From: Actinomycetospora lemnae
GTDB taxonomy: Bacteria > Actinomycetota > Actinomycetes > Mycobacteriales > Pseudonocardiaceae
DNA: 64,000 nt
Direction: 5' to 3'
Assembly: GCF_028737315.1 (NCBI RefSeq)
Contig: NZ_JAQZAO010000012.1
Location: forward strand, 62,001 to 126,000
Numbering within the stretch: position 1 is the first letter of the stretch; each line of letters opens with the position of its first letter. The translations under genes and the position numbers were made by a program. Of this stretch, positions 16,190 to 24,812 are shown in pieces. Below the pieces are notes generated by a model. It saw only the letters and a program-made list of their open reading frames with translations. It did not search any database and was not told the origin of the DNA.

Positions 16190-16208
16190 CGCAGGGTCAG
16201 ACCCTGCG
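16190..16208. promoter_or_regulatory. 19-bp dyad in the leader of the SNF2 gene
   Basis: CGCAGGGTC-A-GACCCTGCG is a perfect 9+1+9 dyad, about 25 bases after the candidate -10 and 157 bases before the ATG. It could be an operator or an RNA hairpin in a long leader (about 190 nt) of the helicase mRNA. Confidence 0.5.
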
Positions 16209-16364
16209 GCGACCGCTCGACGCGGACCGTTCGGCATCCGCGGCGGCGCTCTGCCGTTCCCGCCGCGGTTCAGCGCGTCGTGTGCGGAGCCCGTCCGCTC
16301 CGCCGGCGACACCGACATGCTGCACGCAGCCCGGCACGACCGCCGGGCATTCCGGAGGAGGTCC

Positions 16365-18503
16365 ATGGCTCGTCGAGGCCAGCCGCAGAACACTGCTCGC
16401 CGTGGTGGTGCCCCCGGGCCCCGCCGGCGGGGCGGGCGGCGGCGCGAGGACGTCACGGCGGTGCTCACGCGCGCCGTGCAGGAGGTCCGCTCCGCGCTGG
16501 GCAACGGCCGGGTGACGGCGTCGACCCGGACGAAGTTCCAGGCGGTCGCCCTGGCGCTGCGCGACGAGCGCGCGCGGGTGCGGGCGGACGAGGAGCTCAC
16601 CGACGCCCGCCGGAACGACCGACTCAAGCGCCTCGACGACATCGCCACCGACCTCGCCAAGACCGCCGTCCGGCACCCGGCGCTCCTGTCGCTGCTCAGC
16701 GAGGACGCGGTCGTCTCCGACGACGCCCGCTCGCTCGAGCACGAGATGCTCCGGCGCGCCGGCATCGAGCCGCCCGCCGCCCCGGAGCCGGAGGTCGAGG
16801 AGCCGGCCGCCGAGCCCGCGAAGCCGGGCGTCGTCCCGCAGTCGGTCATCTCTCGCCGCCTCGCGAACCCCTTCCTCGAGCCCGACTTCTCCGCCGCTCG
16901 CCCGGCCGCGCCCCGGCCGACGCCGCTGAGCGGCTGGGAGCTGCTCGACCCGCTGCTGCGCTCCTTCGAGCGCGCGAGCGACGGGGCCTCGACGAGCATG
17001 GACCTGCCTGCGCCCGGGAACGTCCGGGTCCCCGGCGGCCGGGAGCTCATGCCGCACCAGGCCCGGCTCGTCGCCGCCGCCTCCGACGGGCACCGGACCT
17101 TCCTGCTCGCCGACGAGCCCGGCCTGGGCAAGACCGCGCAGGCGCTGCTCGCCGCCGAGGCGGCGAAGGCGTACCCGCTGCTGGTCGTCGTGCCCAACGT
17201 CGTCAAGACCAACTGGGTCCGCGAGGCCGGCCTCTGGTCGACGCGGCGCACGGCCACCGCGGTCCAGGGCAACGGAGAGTCCGTCGACGGCTTCGCCGAC
17301 ATCGTCGTCGTCAACTACGAGGTGCTCGACCGGCACATGGGCTGGCTGCGCGACTTCGGGTTCCGCGGGATGGTCGTCGACGAGGCGCACTTCATCAAGA
17401 ACAAGACCTCCCAGCGCTCCCAGCACGTCCTGGCCCTGTCCGAGCGCATCCGGGCCTTCACCGCGCGCCCGCTGCTCATGGCGCTGACCGGCACGCCGCT
17501 GATCAACGACATCGAGGACTTCCTCGCGATCTGGGAGTTCCTCGGCTGGATCGACGAGAAGAAGCCGCTGGCCGAGCTCATGGACGCCCTGACCGCCACC
17601 GGCCTGACGCCGGCCGATCCCGGCTTCTCGCCGGCGGCCCGGCAGGCCGTGGTGGACCAGGGCATCGTCCGCCGCCGCAAGGTCGACGTGGCCGCCGACA
17701 TCCCGGCGCGCCGCATCGCCGACCTGCCCGTCGAGCTCGACGGCCCGACCGGCCGCTCGATCCGTGCCGCGGAGCGCGACCTCGCCCGCCGCATGGTGGC
17801 GCGCTACCGCGACGCCCTCGCCGCGCGGGGCGCCGAGCCGGTCGAGAGCCCCGACGGTGTGGACCACGAGCTCGTCGCCCGCGTCGCCACGTGGGAGCAG
17901 AAGGACGCCGCCAACTCCCCCAACGGCGACAACGTGTTCTCGATGATGCGGCGCATCGGCCAGGCCAAGGCCACGCTCGCCGCCGACTACGCCGTCCAGC
18001 TCGCCCGCAGCGCCGGCAAGGTCGTCTTCTTCGCCAAGCACGTCGACGTCATGGACGCCGCCGAGGACACGTTCGCCCAGGCGGGCGTGCGGTACTCCTC
18101 GATCCGCGGCGACCAGACGCCCGGCGTGCGGCAGCGCAACATCGACGCGTTCGTCGAGGACCCGGACGTCGCGGTCGCGGTCTGCTCGCTGACCGCGGCC
18201 GGGGTCGGCATCAACCTGCAGGTCGCGTCGAACATCGTGCTCGCCGAGCTGCCGTGGACCGCGGCCGAGCAGACGCAGGCCATCGACCGCAGCCACCGCA
18301 TCGGGCAGACCGAGCCGGTCACGGCGTGGCGCATCCTCGCCGCGCAGACGATCGACGCGCGGATCGCGGACCTCATCGACGACAAGGCGGGCCTCGCCGC
18401 GGCGGCGCTCGACGGGTCCGACGAGGAGGTCGGCTCGTCGACCGACGCCCAGCACGCGACCCTGGTCGCGCTCCTGACGGAGGCGCTCCAGGCCGGCGAT
18501 TAG
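16365..18503 (+). CDS. SNF2-family DEAD/DEAH-box helicase-like ATPase
   Basis: A 712-residue SNF2-type ATPase. Motif I (DEPGLGKTAQALLAAE) begins near residue 250, motif II is VVDEAHFIKN near 340, motif III is LTGTPLIND, and motif VI (QAIDRSHRIGQTEPV) is near residue 638; the arrangement resembles the SMARCAL1/ZRANB3-like annealing-helicase branch. The first 230 residues are basic then Ala/Pro-rich and less conserved. SNF2 enzymes move along double-stranded nucleic acid. A GGAGGAG ribosome site sits just before ATG 16365. The RNase HI gene follows one base after the stop, suggesting joint work on RNA-DNA hybrids or stalled forks (inference). Confidence 0.9.
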   Translation: MARRGQPQNTARRGGAPGPRRRGGRRREDVTAVLTRAVQEVRSALGNGRVTASTRTKFQAVALALRDERARVRADEELTDARRNDRLKRLDDIATDLAKTAVRHPALLSLLSEDAVVSDDARSLEHEMLRRAGIEPPAAPEPEVEEPAAEPAKPGVVPQSVISRRLANPFLEPDFSAARPAAPRPTPLSGWELLDPLLRSFERASDGASTSMDLPAPGNVRVPGGRELMPHQARLVAAASDGHRTFLLADEPGLGKTAQALLAAEAAKAYPLLVVVPNVVKTNWVREAGLWSTRRTATAVQGNGESVDGFADIVVVNYEVLDRHMGWLRDFGFRGMVVDEAHFIKNKTSQRSQHVLALSERIRAFTARPLLMALTGTPLINDIEDFLAIWEFLGWIDEKKPLAELMDALTATGLTPADPGFSPAARQAVVDQGIVRRRKVDVAADIPARRIADLPVELDGPTGRSIRAAERDLARRMVARYRDALAARGAEPVESPDGVDHELVARVATWEQKDAANSPNGDNVFSMMRRIGQAKATLAADYAVQLARSAGKVVFFAKHVDVMDAAEDTFAQAGVRYSSIRGDQTPGVRQRNIDAFVEDPDVAVAVCSLTAAGVGINLQVASNIVLAELPWTAAEQTQAIDRSHRIGQTEPVTAWRILAAQTIDARIADLIDDKAGLAAAALDGSDEEVGSSTDAQHATLVALLTEALQAGD

Positions 18504-18504
18504 G

Positions 18505-19155
18505 GTGGCCGCCGTGCCGATGACCGCCAAGTACGCGACCACCTGCGGGGTCTGCGCCGCGCCCGTCACCCCGGGCGAGGAGATCGCGCGCTCCGGGGAG
18601 CGGTGGGCGCACGCGGCGTGCGCGTCGACGTCGGGTGCGGGCTCGTCCGCCAAGCCCGCCGCCAGGACCGTGTCCAAGGCCGCCGCCAAGGCCACGAAGC
18701 CCTCGCGTCCGGACATGCCCGCGCCCGACGGGGCCCTCGAGGTGTGGACCGACGGCGCGTGCTCGGGCAACCCGGGTCCCGGCGGCTGGGCCTGGGCCAC
18801 CCGCGACGGCCGGCAGGCCAGCGGCGGCGAGCCCCGCACCACCAACCAGCGCATGGAGATCCGCGCCGCCCTGGAGGCGGTGCGGGCGCTGGACGGCCCG
18901 CTGGTCGTGGTCAGTGACTCCACCTACGTCGTCAACTGCTTCCGCGACGGCTGGTGGAAGGGCTGGCTCGCCCGCGGCTGGGTGACCAGCGCCAGGAAGC
19001 CGGTGGTGAGCCGCGACCTCTGGGAGCCGCTGATCACGATCGTCAACGAGCGCGGGGACATCTCCTTCCGCTGGACCAAGGGCCACTCGGGCGACGAGAT
19101 GAACGACCTCGTCGACCGGCTCGCGGTGGAGGAGTCCAAGGCCGTCGCGAGCTGA
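18505..19155 (+). CDS. rnhA: Ribonuclease HI with N-terminal zinc motif
   Basis: A 216-residue protein. Residues about 8-36 carry a Cys/His pattern (CGVC, then HAAC) likely to bind zinc, followed by an Ala/Lys linker to about residue 70. The rest is a complete RNase HI: the catalytic acids are in TDGACSGNPGPGGW, RMEI, VVSDSTYVVN and the last Asp near LVDRLA, with the WTKGHSGDEMND histidine loop. It cleaves RNA in RNA-DNA hybrids. GTG 18505 lies one base after the SNF2 stop; ATG 18520 is another possible start. The extra Cys/His domain is not part of standard RNase HI. Confidence 0.9.
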   Translation: MAAVPMTAKYATTCGVCAAPVTPGEEIARSGERWAHAACASTSGAGSSAKPAARTVSKAAAKATKPSRPDMPAPDGALEVWTDGACSGNPGPGGWAWATRDGRQASGGEPRTTNQRMEIRAALEAVRALDGPLVVVSDSTYVVNCFRDGWWKGWLARGWVTSARKPVVSRDLWEPLITIVNERGDISFRWTKGHSGDEMNDLVDRLAVEESKAVAS

Positions 19156-19237
19156 GGGACGCCGTCGCCACCCCGCGCGCGTCTGCTTTCGGGTGAAGAT
19201 GGCCCACGGGAGGCGGCAGGCGCGTGACGATGCGCCG

Positions 19238-19726
19238 GTGACTCCCACAGCACCGACGGCGCGGCGGCGCGCGATCGTGGTCGGGGCCGCCCTGGCGTCG
19301 GTCCTGGCCCTCACCGGCTGCGGCAGCAGCGGACCGCAGTCGTTCTCCGACCTCAGCGCGGTGATCCAGGACGGCGGTCTCGTCGTGTGCACCTCCCGGC
19401 CCGTCCCGAACCCGCCCGGGACGCCGGCCCAGGAGACCCAGGCCCTCGAGGTCGGGTCGACCGACGCGGGCGAGCTCTCCGCCGAGGGGCAGAACGGCAC
19501 CGGGAACCTGACCTGTGCCCCGAGCGCCGTCACCGTCGCGACCGCCTCCCGCTACGCCGACCAGGACGCCCGCGACGAGGCGGCCCGGGCGCTGCAGGCC
19601 ACGGTGCCGCCCGCGAGCGGCACGACCGTGCACAGCACCGGCCTGTTCGTGGTCGTCGTGGCGGACCCGAACAACGACGGGCCGACCGACCGCCTCGACG
19701 AGGTGCTCACGAAGGCCGCCTCCTGA
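19238..19726 (+). CDS. Predicted lipoprotein of unknown function
   Basis: A 162-residue protein with an Arg-rich n-region, a hydrophobic segment and the lipobox LALTGCGSS, so it is exported and lipid-anchored at its Cys. The mature part has two further cysteines (VVCTSRPV, LTCAPS), which could form a disulphide, and ends in a small alpha/beta-like segment. No family is recognised. GTG 19238 is preferred because the signal peptide starts there; an in-frame ATG at 19193 would add charged residues. Confidence 0.7.
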   Translation: MTPTAPTARRRAIVVGAALASVLALTGCGSSGPQSFSDLSAVIQDGGLVVCTSRPVPNPPGTPAQETQALEVGSTDAGELSAEGQNGTGNLTCAPSAVTVATASRYADQDARDEAARALQATVPPASGTTVHSTGLFVVVVADPNNDGPTDRLDEVLTKAAS

Positions 19727-19804
19727 CCGGTCCGCGGGCCGCGGGCGGGGGCCACGCCTCGTAGGCTCCGGTCGGCCCGGTCGTCCAGCACCCCGGAGGA
19801 GCCC

Positions 19805-20119
19805 GTGTACCTCGCCATCGCCACCGACGGTGTCGAGCTCCAGCAGCCCGAGAGGGTGAACGAGCTCTACGCGTCCTACTGGGAGCGGCTGGGACCCGAC
19901 GAGATCAGCAAACTGCTGGCCGAGCACGACGCCGGGGAGCTCCTCCCCGACTTCAACCACATCATGGTGCCGGTGGCCACGCTGCGACGCCTCGCCGCCG
20001 GGCGCGTGCCGGAGGGCTGGGAGGACGACTTCGCCGGCATGCTCGCCTACGCCCGCGAGAAGGGCTGGCTCAGCGAGGACGGCGAGGCCGTCCGGGCCCA
20101 CCTCGAACGGGAGCGGTAG
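19805..20119 (+). CDS. Small conserved hypothetical protein
   Basis: A 104-residue, acidic, helix-rich protein starting at GTG 19805 with a CGGAGGA ribosome site. Recognisable text includes PDEISKLLAEHDAGELLPDFN and WEDDFAGMLAYAREKGWL. No signal peptide, membrane helix or metal motif is seen. It lies 3 bp before the end of a broken LysR gene on the other strand. Function unknown. Confidence 0.65.
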   Translation: MYLAIATDGVELQQPERVNELYASYWERLGPDEISKLLAEHDAGELLPDFNHIMVPVATLRRLAAGRVPEGWEDDFAGMLAYAREKGWLSEDGEAVRAHLERER

Positions 20120-20122
20120 CCC

Positions 20123-20623
20123 TCACCCCTCCCCCACCGTCCGCGCCGCGCGCCGCGGCACCGCGACCAGCGCCGCCAGGCGGTGGCCGGCCGGCAGGGC
20201 GACGACCCGCGGCTCGAGCCGGACCAGGTCGAGCCGCAGGCCGTCGTCGTCGGCGGTCGGGGGCCGTACGAGCGCGGTGTCGACCGTCCGGGACCGGACC
20301 GCGCTCGCCTGCTCGTGCCACGCCAGCTGCACGAGCTGCACGGTGACGTCCGGGGCCTCGCGCGCCACGAGGTCGAGGATGCGCCGGGTGTGCGTACCGG
20401 TCGCGGCGCTCATGAAGCCGAGGCGCAGGACGCCGTGCAGGTCACGACGGTAGGCCTCGAGGCCCGCGACGGCCCGGTCGGCGGCGGCCGGCGCCGCGCG
20501 GGCGTCGGGGAGGAACCGCCGGCCGGCCTCGGCGGGGACGACGGGGTGGGCGCTGCGGTCGAGGAGGTCGACGCCGACCTTGCGCTCCAGCAGCTCGAGG
20601 ACATCGAGAACCCGCGCCAGCGG
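20123..20623 (-). pseudogene. LysR-type regulator remnant
   Basis: The frame reads LARVLDVLELLERKVGVDLL, DRSAHPVVPAEAGRRFL and then an effector-domain segment (VLRLGFMSAATGTHTRRIL, VVALPAGHRLAAL), which match LysR regulators. The first part of the helix-turn-helix is missing and the effector domain stops after about 120 residues, just after the usual LPAGHRLA motif. Both ends are thus lost, so the gene is probably dead. It lies head to head with the S9 peptidase gene, which may once have been its target. Confidence 0.6.
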
Positions 20624-20735
20624 TGTACGAGGACGGCGCCTCCCGCCAGATCCTCGAGCCCGGTCGGACGCGTTTGACCATGCCGCAGCGGCACGGTGTT
20701 CCGTGGAGCCCGTGTCCCCCGAGCTCGAGCCGAGC

Positions 20736-22638
20736 ATGACCGCCGCGCCGCTGATCGACGTCGAGGAGTTCTTCGCCGACCCGGACTTCGCCGCCCCGAC
20801 GATCTCCCCGGACGGCACGCGGATCGCCTACCTCGCGCCGCACCGGGGACGGCGCAACGTCTGGGTGCGCGGGGTCGACGAGACCCACGACGACGCCGTC
20901 CCCGTCACCCACGACGAGCGGCGCGGGATCACCAGCTACTCCTGGACCGACGACCCCCGTTGGCTGCTCTACCGCCAGGACGCCGACGGCGACGAGGAGT
21001 GGCACCTCTACCGCGTCGACCTCGAGGACCCCGACTCCCCGGCCGTCGACCTGACCCCCCCTCGAGGCCGGCTCGCGCGTCTTCGCCGTCGACCCGGAGA
21101 CGACGGTGCCCGGCACGGTCATCGCGTGGATGAACCCGCGGCCGCTGTTCGTCGACGTGTTCCGCATCGACGTGGCCACCGGGCGGACGACAGCGCTGGT
21201 GGAGCGGACCGACCCCGCCGAGACGTTCGTGATCGACCGGTCGGGGCGCCCGAGGTGGTTCATCGCGCAGGACGCCGACGGCACCCACGAGGTCCACGCC
21301 GCCGATCCCGACACCGGCGAGCGACGGCTGGTGCACCGTCTCGGCGGGCCCGAGCACCCGATCGGCTTCTTCCTGCACCCGACACCCGACGGCCGCGCCG
21401 CCCTGATCGGCGACTACCAGGACTCCGACGACCTGCGCCTCGTGCGCCTCGACCGCGACACCGGCGAGCTGACCGTCGTCGCCGCGCTCGACGGGCACAG
21501 CCTGGACACCTCGAGCGCCGTCGCCGACACCCTGCCACCGACGGTGTTCGTCAGCCGGCGCACCGGGGAGGTCATCGCCGCGCGCTTCACCGGCGACCGC
21601 CCGCGCGTCGTACCGGTCGACCCCGGGTTCGCCGACGTGCAGGCCGCCCTGGAGAAGCTCTCCGACGGCGTGCTCGACACCGTCTCCTCCGACCTCGCCG
21701 AGCAGCGCTGGGTCGCCACCTTCGTCCACGACCGCGAGCCGGGCACGGCCTGGTTCCACGACCGCGTCACCGGCGAGTCCCGCGTGCTCCACCGCGCGAC
21801 GCGCCCGGACCCGGCCCTGCTCGCGCCGATGACGCCGATCACGCTCACCGCGCGCGACGGCATGCCCCTGCACGGCTTCCTCACCCTGCCCCTCGGGGTC
21901 GAACCGCAGCGCCTGCCGCTGGTGCTGCTCGTGCACGGCGGGCCGTGGGCGCACGACGGCTGGGGCTACCTCGCCGCCGTGCAGTTCCTGGCCAACCGCG
22001 GCTACGCGGTGCTGCGGGTGAACTTCCGCGGCTCGACCGGCCAGGGCCGTCGCCACCTCACCGCCGCGATCGGCGAGTTCGCCGGGAGGATGCACGACGA
22101 CCTGATCGACGCCGTCGACTGGGCCGTCGCCCGTGGCCATGCCGACCCCGACCGCGTCGCGATCGTCGGCGGCTCGTACGGCGGCTACGCCGCGCTGGTC
22201 GGCGTCACCGTCACCCCTGACCGCTTCGCCGCCGCCGTCGACTACGTGGGCATCTCCGACCTCGCGAACTTCCTGGCCACGCTGCCGCCGTTCGTGCGCG
22301 CGAACATGACCAACAACTGGATCCGCTACGTCGGCGACCCCGACGACCCCGAGCAGCTCGCCGACATGCGGGCGCGCTCCCCGATCACCATGGTCGACCG
22401 CATCCGCACCCCGCTGCTCGTCGCCCAGGGCGCCAACGACGTGCGCGTCGTGCAGGGCGAGTCGGACAACATCGTCGCGCCGCTGCGGGCCCGCGGGGTG
22501 CCGGTGGAGTACCTGGTGGCCGACGACGAGGGCCACGGCTTCGAGAACCCGGAGAACCAGCTCCTGCTCTTCCGCGCCATCGAGCGGCACCTCGCCGCGC
22601 ACCTCGGCGGCCGGTCCGGGCAGGGTGTCCCGCGATGA
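20736..22638 (+). pseudogene. S9 (prolyl-oligopeptidase) family peptidase, frameshifted in a C7 tract
   Basis: Two frames together give a 634-residue S9 peptidase. The first (MTAAPLIDVEEFFADPDFA from ATG 20736) covers the start of the beta-propeller; the second, beginning at CTC 21061, covers the rest and the catalytic alpha/beta-hydrolase domain with the nucleophile in IVGGSYGGYAAL, the acid in GANDVRV and the His in DEGHGFE. The switch lies in seven C at 21055-21061; six would restore the frame (DLTPLEAGSRVFAVDP). Such enzymes cleave short peptides in the cytosol. The frameshift may be real or a sequencing error. The next gene overlaps the stop by ATGA. Confidence 0.75.
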
Positions 22639-23501
22639 GCACGGCGGAAGGGGACGACACGGTGCAGCCGACGATCGCGGTCACGGGGGCGACGGGGCGG
22701 CTCGGCGGGCGGGTCGCGCGCCTGCTCGCCGAGCGCGGCATCGCCCAGCGCCTCGCCGTCCGCAGCCCCGACCGCGCGCCGGCGCTGCCCGACGCCGTCG
22801 CCGTGCGCTGCGCCTATGACCGACCCGACCAGGTCCGCAGCGCGCTCGACGGGGTCGGGACCGTCCTCATGGTCTCGGGCTCCGAGACCCCCGACCGTGT
22901 CGAGCAGCACCGGACCTTCATCGACGCCGCCGCGGACGCCGGGGTGCACCGGCTGGTCTACATCTCGTTCTACGGCGCCTCACCCGACGCCACCTTCACC
23001 CTCGCCCGCGACCACTGGGCCACCGAGGAGCACCTGCGCGCGAGCGGGCTCGTGACCGTCGTCCTGCGCGACAACTTCTACCTCGACTTCCTGCCCGAGC
23101 TCGTCGAGGCCGACGGCGTGATCCGCGGGCCCGCGGGCACCGGACGCGTCGCCGCGGTGGCGCAGGACGACATCGCCGAGGCCGCCGCCGCGGTCCTCAC
23201 CGACCCGGGCGCGCACGACGGCGCCACCTACAGCCTCACCGGCCCCGAGGCCCTCACCCTCGAGGAGGCCGCCGGCGTCATCGCCCGCCGCACGGGCCGG
23301 CCGGTGCGGTTCGAGGACCAGACCCTCGACGAGGCCTACGCCTCCCGCGCGGGCCAGGCCCCGGACTGGCAGCTCGACGCGTGGGTCAGCACCTACACCG
23401 CCATCGCGGCCGGCGAGCTCGAGGGCGTCACCGGCGACGTCCCCCGCCTCACGGGCCACCCGGCCCGCTCGCTGGACGACCTGCTCGCTGCGCGGTCCTG
23501 A
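22635..23501 (+). CDS. NmrA-like NAD(P)H-binding atypical SDR
   Basis: A 288-residue oxidoreductase. TGATGRLGGRVARLLAERG is the NAD(P) loop of the NmrA / QOR2-like atypical short-chain dehydrogenases, and VYISFYGASPDATFTLARDH and VLRDNFYLDFLPEL match the QOR2 branch. These act as quinone or redox-sensing reductases in the cytosol. It starts at ATG 22635 inside the stop of the peptidase gene (ATGA), so it should be translated with it. Confidence 0.83.
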   Translation: MSTAEGDDTVQPTIAVTGATGRLGGRVARLLAERGIAQRLAVRSPDRAPALPDAVAVRCAYDRPDQVRSALDGVGTVLMVSGSETPDRVEQHRTFIDAAADAGVHRLVYISFYGASPDATFTLARDHWATEEHLRASGLVTVVLRDNFYLDFLPELVEADGVIRGPAGTGRVAAVAQDDIAEAAAAVLTDPGAHDGATYSLTGPEALTLEEAAGVIARRTGRPVRFEDQTLDEAYASRAGQAPDWQLDAWVSTYTAIAAGELEGVTGDVPRLTGHPARSLDDLLAARS

Positions 23502-23601
23502 GCCGGCACCCCTCGTCCGGGCGGACGCATCGCGGGGCGCCGTGGCGGGCATCCCGCGCCGTCCCTCCCGACCTCGGGACCGACGAGAGCAGGAGTGAGT
23601 G

Positions 23602-24045
23602 ATGAGCAACAGCGTCCCCGACCGGGTGGCGCCGCCGCCCGGCCCGCCGTCCGAGGCGTCCGTGGGCGAGCTGATGACCCGCCTGTCCGAGCAGACCTCG
23701 CGGCTGGTCCGCGACGAGCTGGCGCTCGCCCAGATCGAGCTCAAGGACACCGCCAAGCAGGCCGGGAAGGGCGCCGGACTCCTGAGCGGCGCCGGCGTGC
23801 TCGCCCTCTACGGCCTGGGCGCCGCGGTCGCGACCGCGATCATCGCGCTGGCCCTGGTGCTGCCGCTGTGGGCGTCGGCGCTGATCGTGACCGCGGTCCT
23901 GTTCCTCGCCGCCGGCGTGGCGGGGCTCGTGGGCAAGAAGGAGGTCGAGCACGTGTCGCCGACCCCGCAGCGGACCGTCGACAACGTCAGCCGCGACGTC
24001 GCAGAGGTGCAGGAGGCGCGTCACCGTGACCACACCCGGTCCTGA
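23602..24045 (+). CDS. Actinobacterial holin-X family membrane protein
   Basis: A 147-residue protein of the 'phage holin family' (Holin-X) that is common in actinobacterial chromosomes, not phage. After a cytosolic segment (GELMTRLSEQTSRLVRDELA, ELKDTAKQAGKGAG) come two long hydrophobic helices and a charged tail. An AGGAG ribosome site precedes ATG 23602. The next two genes (DUF3618 and DUF4235) overlap each other and this one, forming the conserved envelope-stress trio of unknown molecular role. Confidence 0.85.
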   Translation: MSNSVPDRVAPPPGPPSEASVGELMTRLSEQTSRLVRDELALAQIELKDTAKQAGKGAGLLSGAGVLALYGLGAAVATAIIALALVLPLWASALIVTAVLFLAAGVAGLVGKKEVEHVSPTPQRTVDNVSRDVAEVQEARHRDHTRS

Positions 24046-24367
24046 GACCCCCACCGGCGCGCGGGCCCCGCGCCCGGGCCCCCAGGCGACGCAGGAAGAG
24101 CTGATCGCCGACATCGAGGCCACCCGCGCCGAGCTCGGCGACACCGTCGACGCCCTGACCCAGAAGCTCGACGTCAAGGCCCAGGCCCGCGAGTCCCTCG
24201 AGGACGCCAAGCAGCGCGCCTCCGTGCAGTTCCGGCAGGCCAAGGACGCCGCGACCGACGAGCACGGCAACCTCACGCCGCAGGCGCGCGCGATCGCGAT
24301 CAAGGTCGCCGCGGCCGTTGCGGGGCTGGTCGTCGTGCGGGCGGTCTGGAAGAAGGTGCGCGGATGA
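24026..24367 (+). CDS. DUF3618 family protein
   Basis: A 113-residue protein whose core, EELIADIEATRAELGDTVDA then LTQKLDVKAQARESLEDAKQ, is the DUF3618 signature. A hydrophobic helix (AIKVAAAVAGLVVVRAVWKK) near the end anchors it in the membrane. GTG 24026 overlaps the holin-like gene by 20 bp, and its end overlaps the DUF4235 gene by ATGA. Function unknown; the trio is often induced with stress genes in Actinobacteria. Confidence 0.85.
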   Translation: MTTPGPETPTGARAPRPGPQATQEELIADIEATRAELGDTVDALTQKLDVKAQARESLEDAKQRASVQFRQAKDAATDEHGNLTPQARAIAIKVAAAVAGLVVVRAVWKKVRG

Positions 24368-24669
24368 CCCAGCAGCAGACGGCGCCGGCCAGCACCAGCG
24401 CGAAGATCCTCTACCGCCCGGTCGGGATCGTCAGCTCGATCGTCGGCGGGCTCCTCGCCAACCTGGTCTTCAAGAAGGTGTGGCAGCGGGCGGCCCCGAG
24501 CGACGTCCCGGACGACCCGCCGAACGCCCTCGACTCGGGCTCCGACCTCAAGACCATCCTGCTCGCCGCGGGCCTCCAGGGCGCGATCTTCGCGGTCGTC
24601 AAGGTCCTCGTCGACCGCGGCGGCGCCCGCGCGTTCCAGCGGTGGAGCGGGGAGTGGCCCGGGAACTGA
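24364..24669 (+). CDS. DUF4235 family membrane protein
   Basis: A 101-residue protein with the DUF4235 pattern (SAKILYRPVGIVSSIVGGLL then FKKVWQRA, and LQGAIFAVVKVLVDRGGARAFQRW). Two hydrophobic helices flank an acidic loop. It begins at ATG 24364 within the stop of the DUF3618 gene and is the last gene of the trio. The strong hairpin at 24682 follows the stop. Confidence 0.85.
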   Translation: MTQQQTAPASTSAKILYRPVGIVSSIVGGLLANLVFKKVWQRAAPSDVPDDPPNALDSGSDLKTILLAAGLQGAIFAVVKVLVDRGGARAFQRWSGEWPGN

Positions 24670-24681
24670 CCCGGTCCTCGC

Positions 24682-24738
24682 CCCCGCACGACGGAAGGCC
24701 CGCCCCCGGCCCGGGGGCGGGCCTTCCGTCGTGCGGGG
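24682..24738. terminator. 28-bp-stem hairpin between convergent genes
   Basis: A perfect 28-bp inverted repeat (24682-24709 and 24711-24738) with its centre at 24710 sits between the DUF4235 stop and the convergent universal stress gene. It lacks a T run on either side, so it is an actinobacterial-style, T-less terminator working in both directions (inference). Confidence 0.75.
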
Positions 24739-24812
24739 ACACCGACGCCGGGCCGACCGAGGACGGGTGACCTGATCGCTCCCCACCCGAGCTGTGCGGC
24801 TCGACCCCTGCC

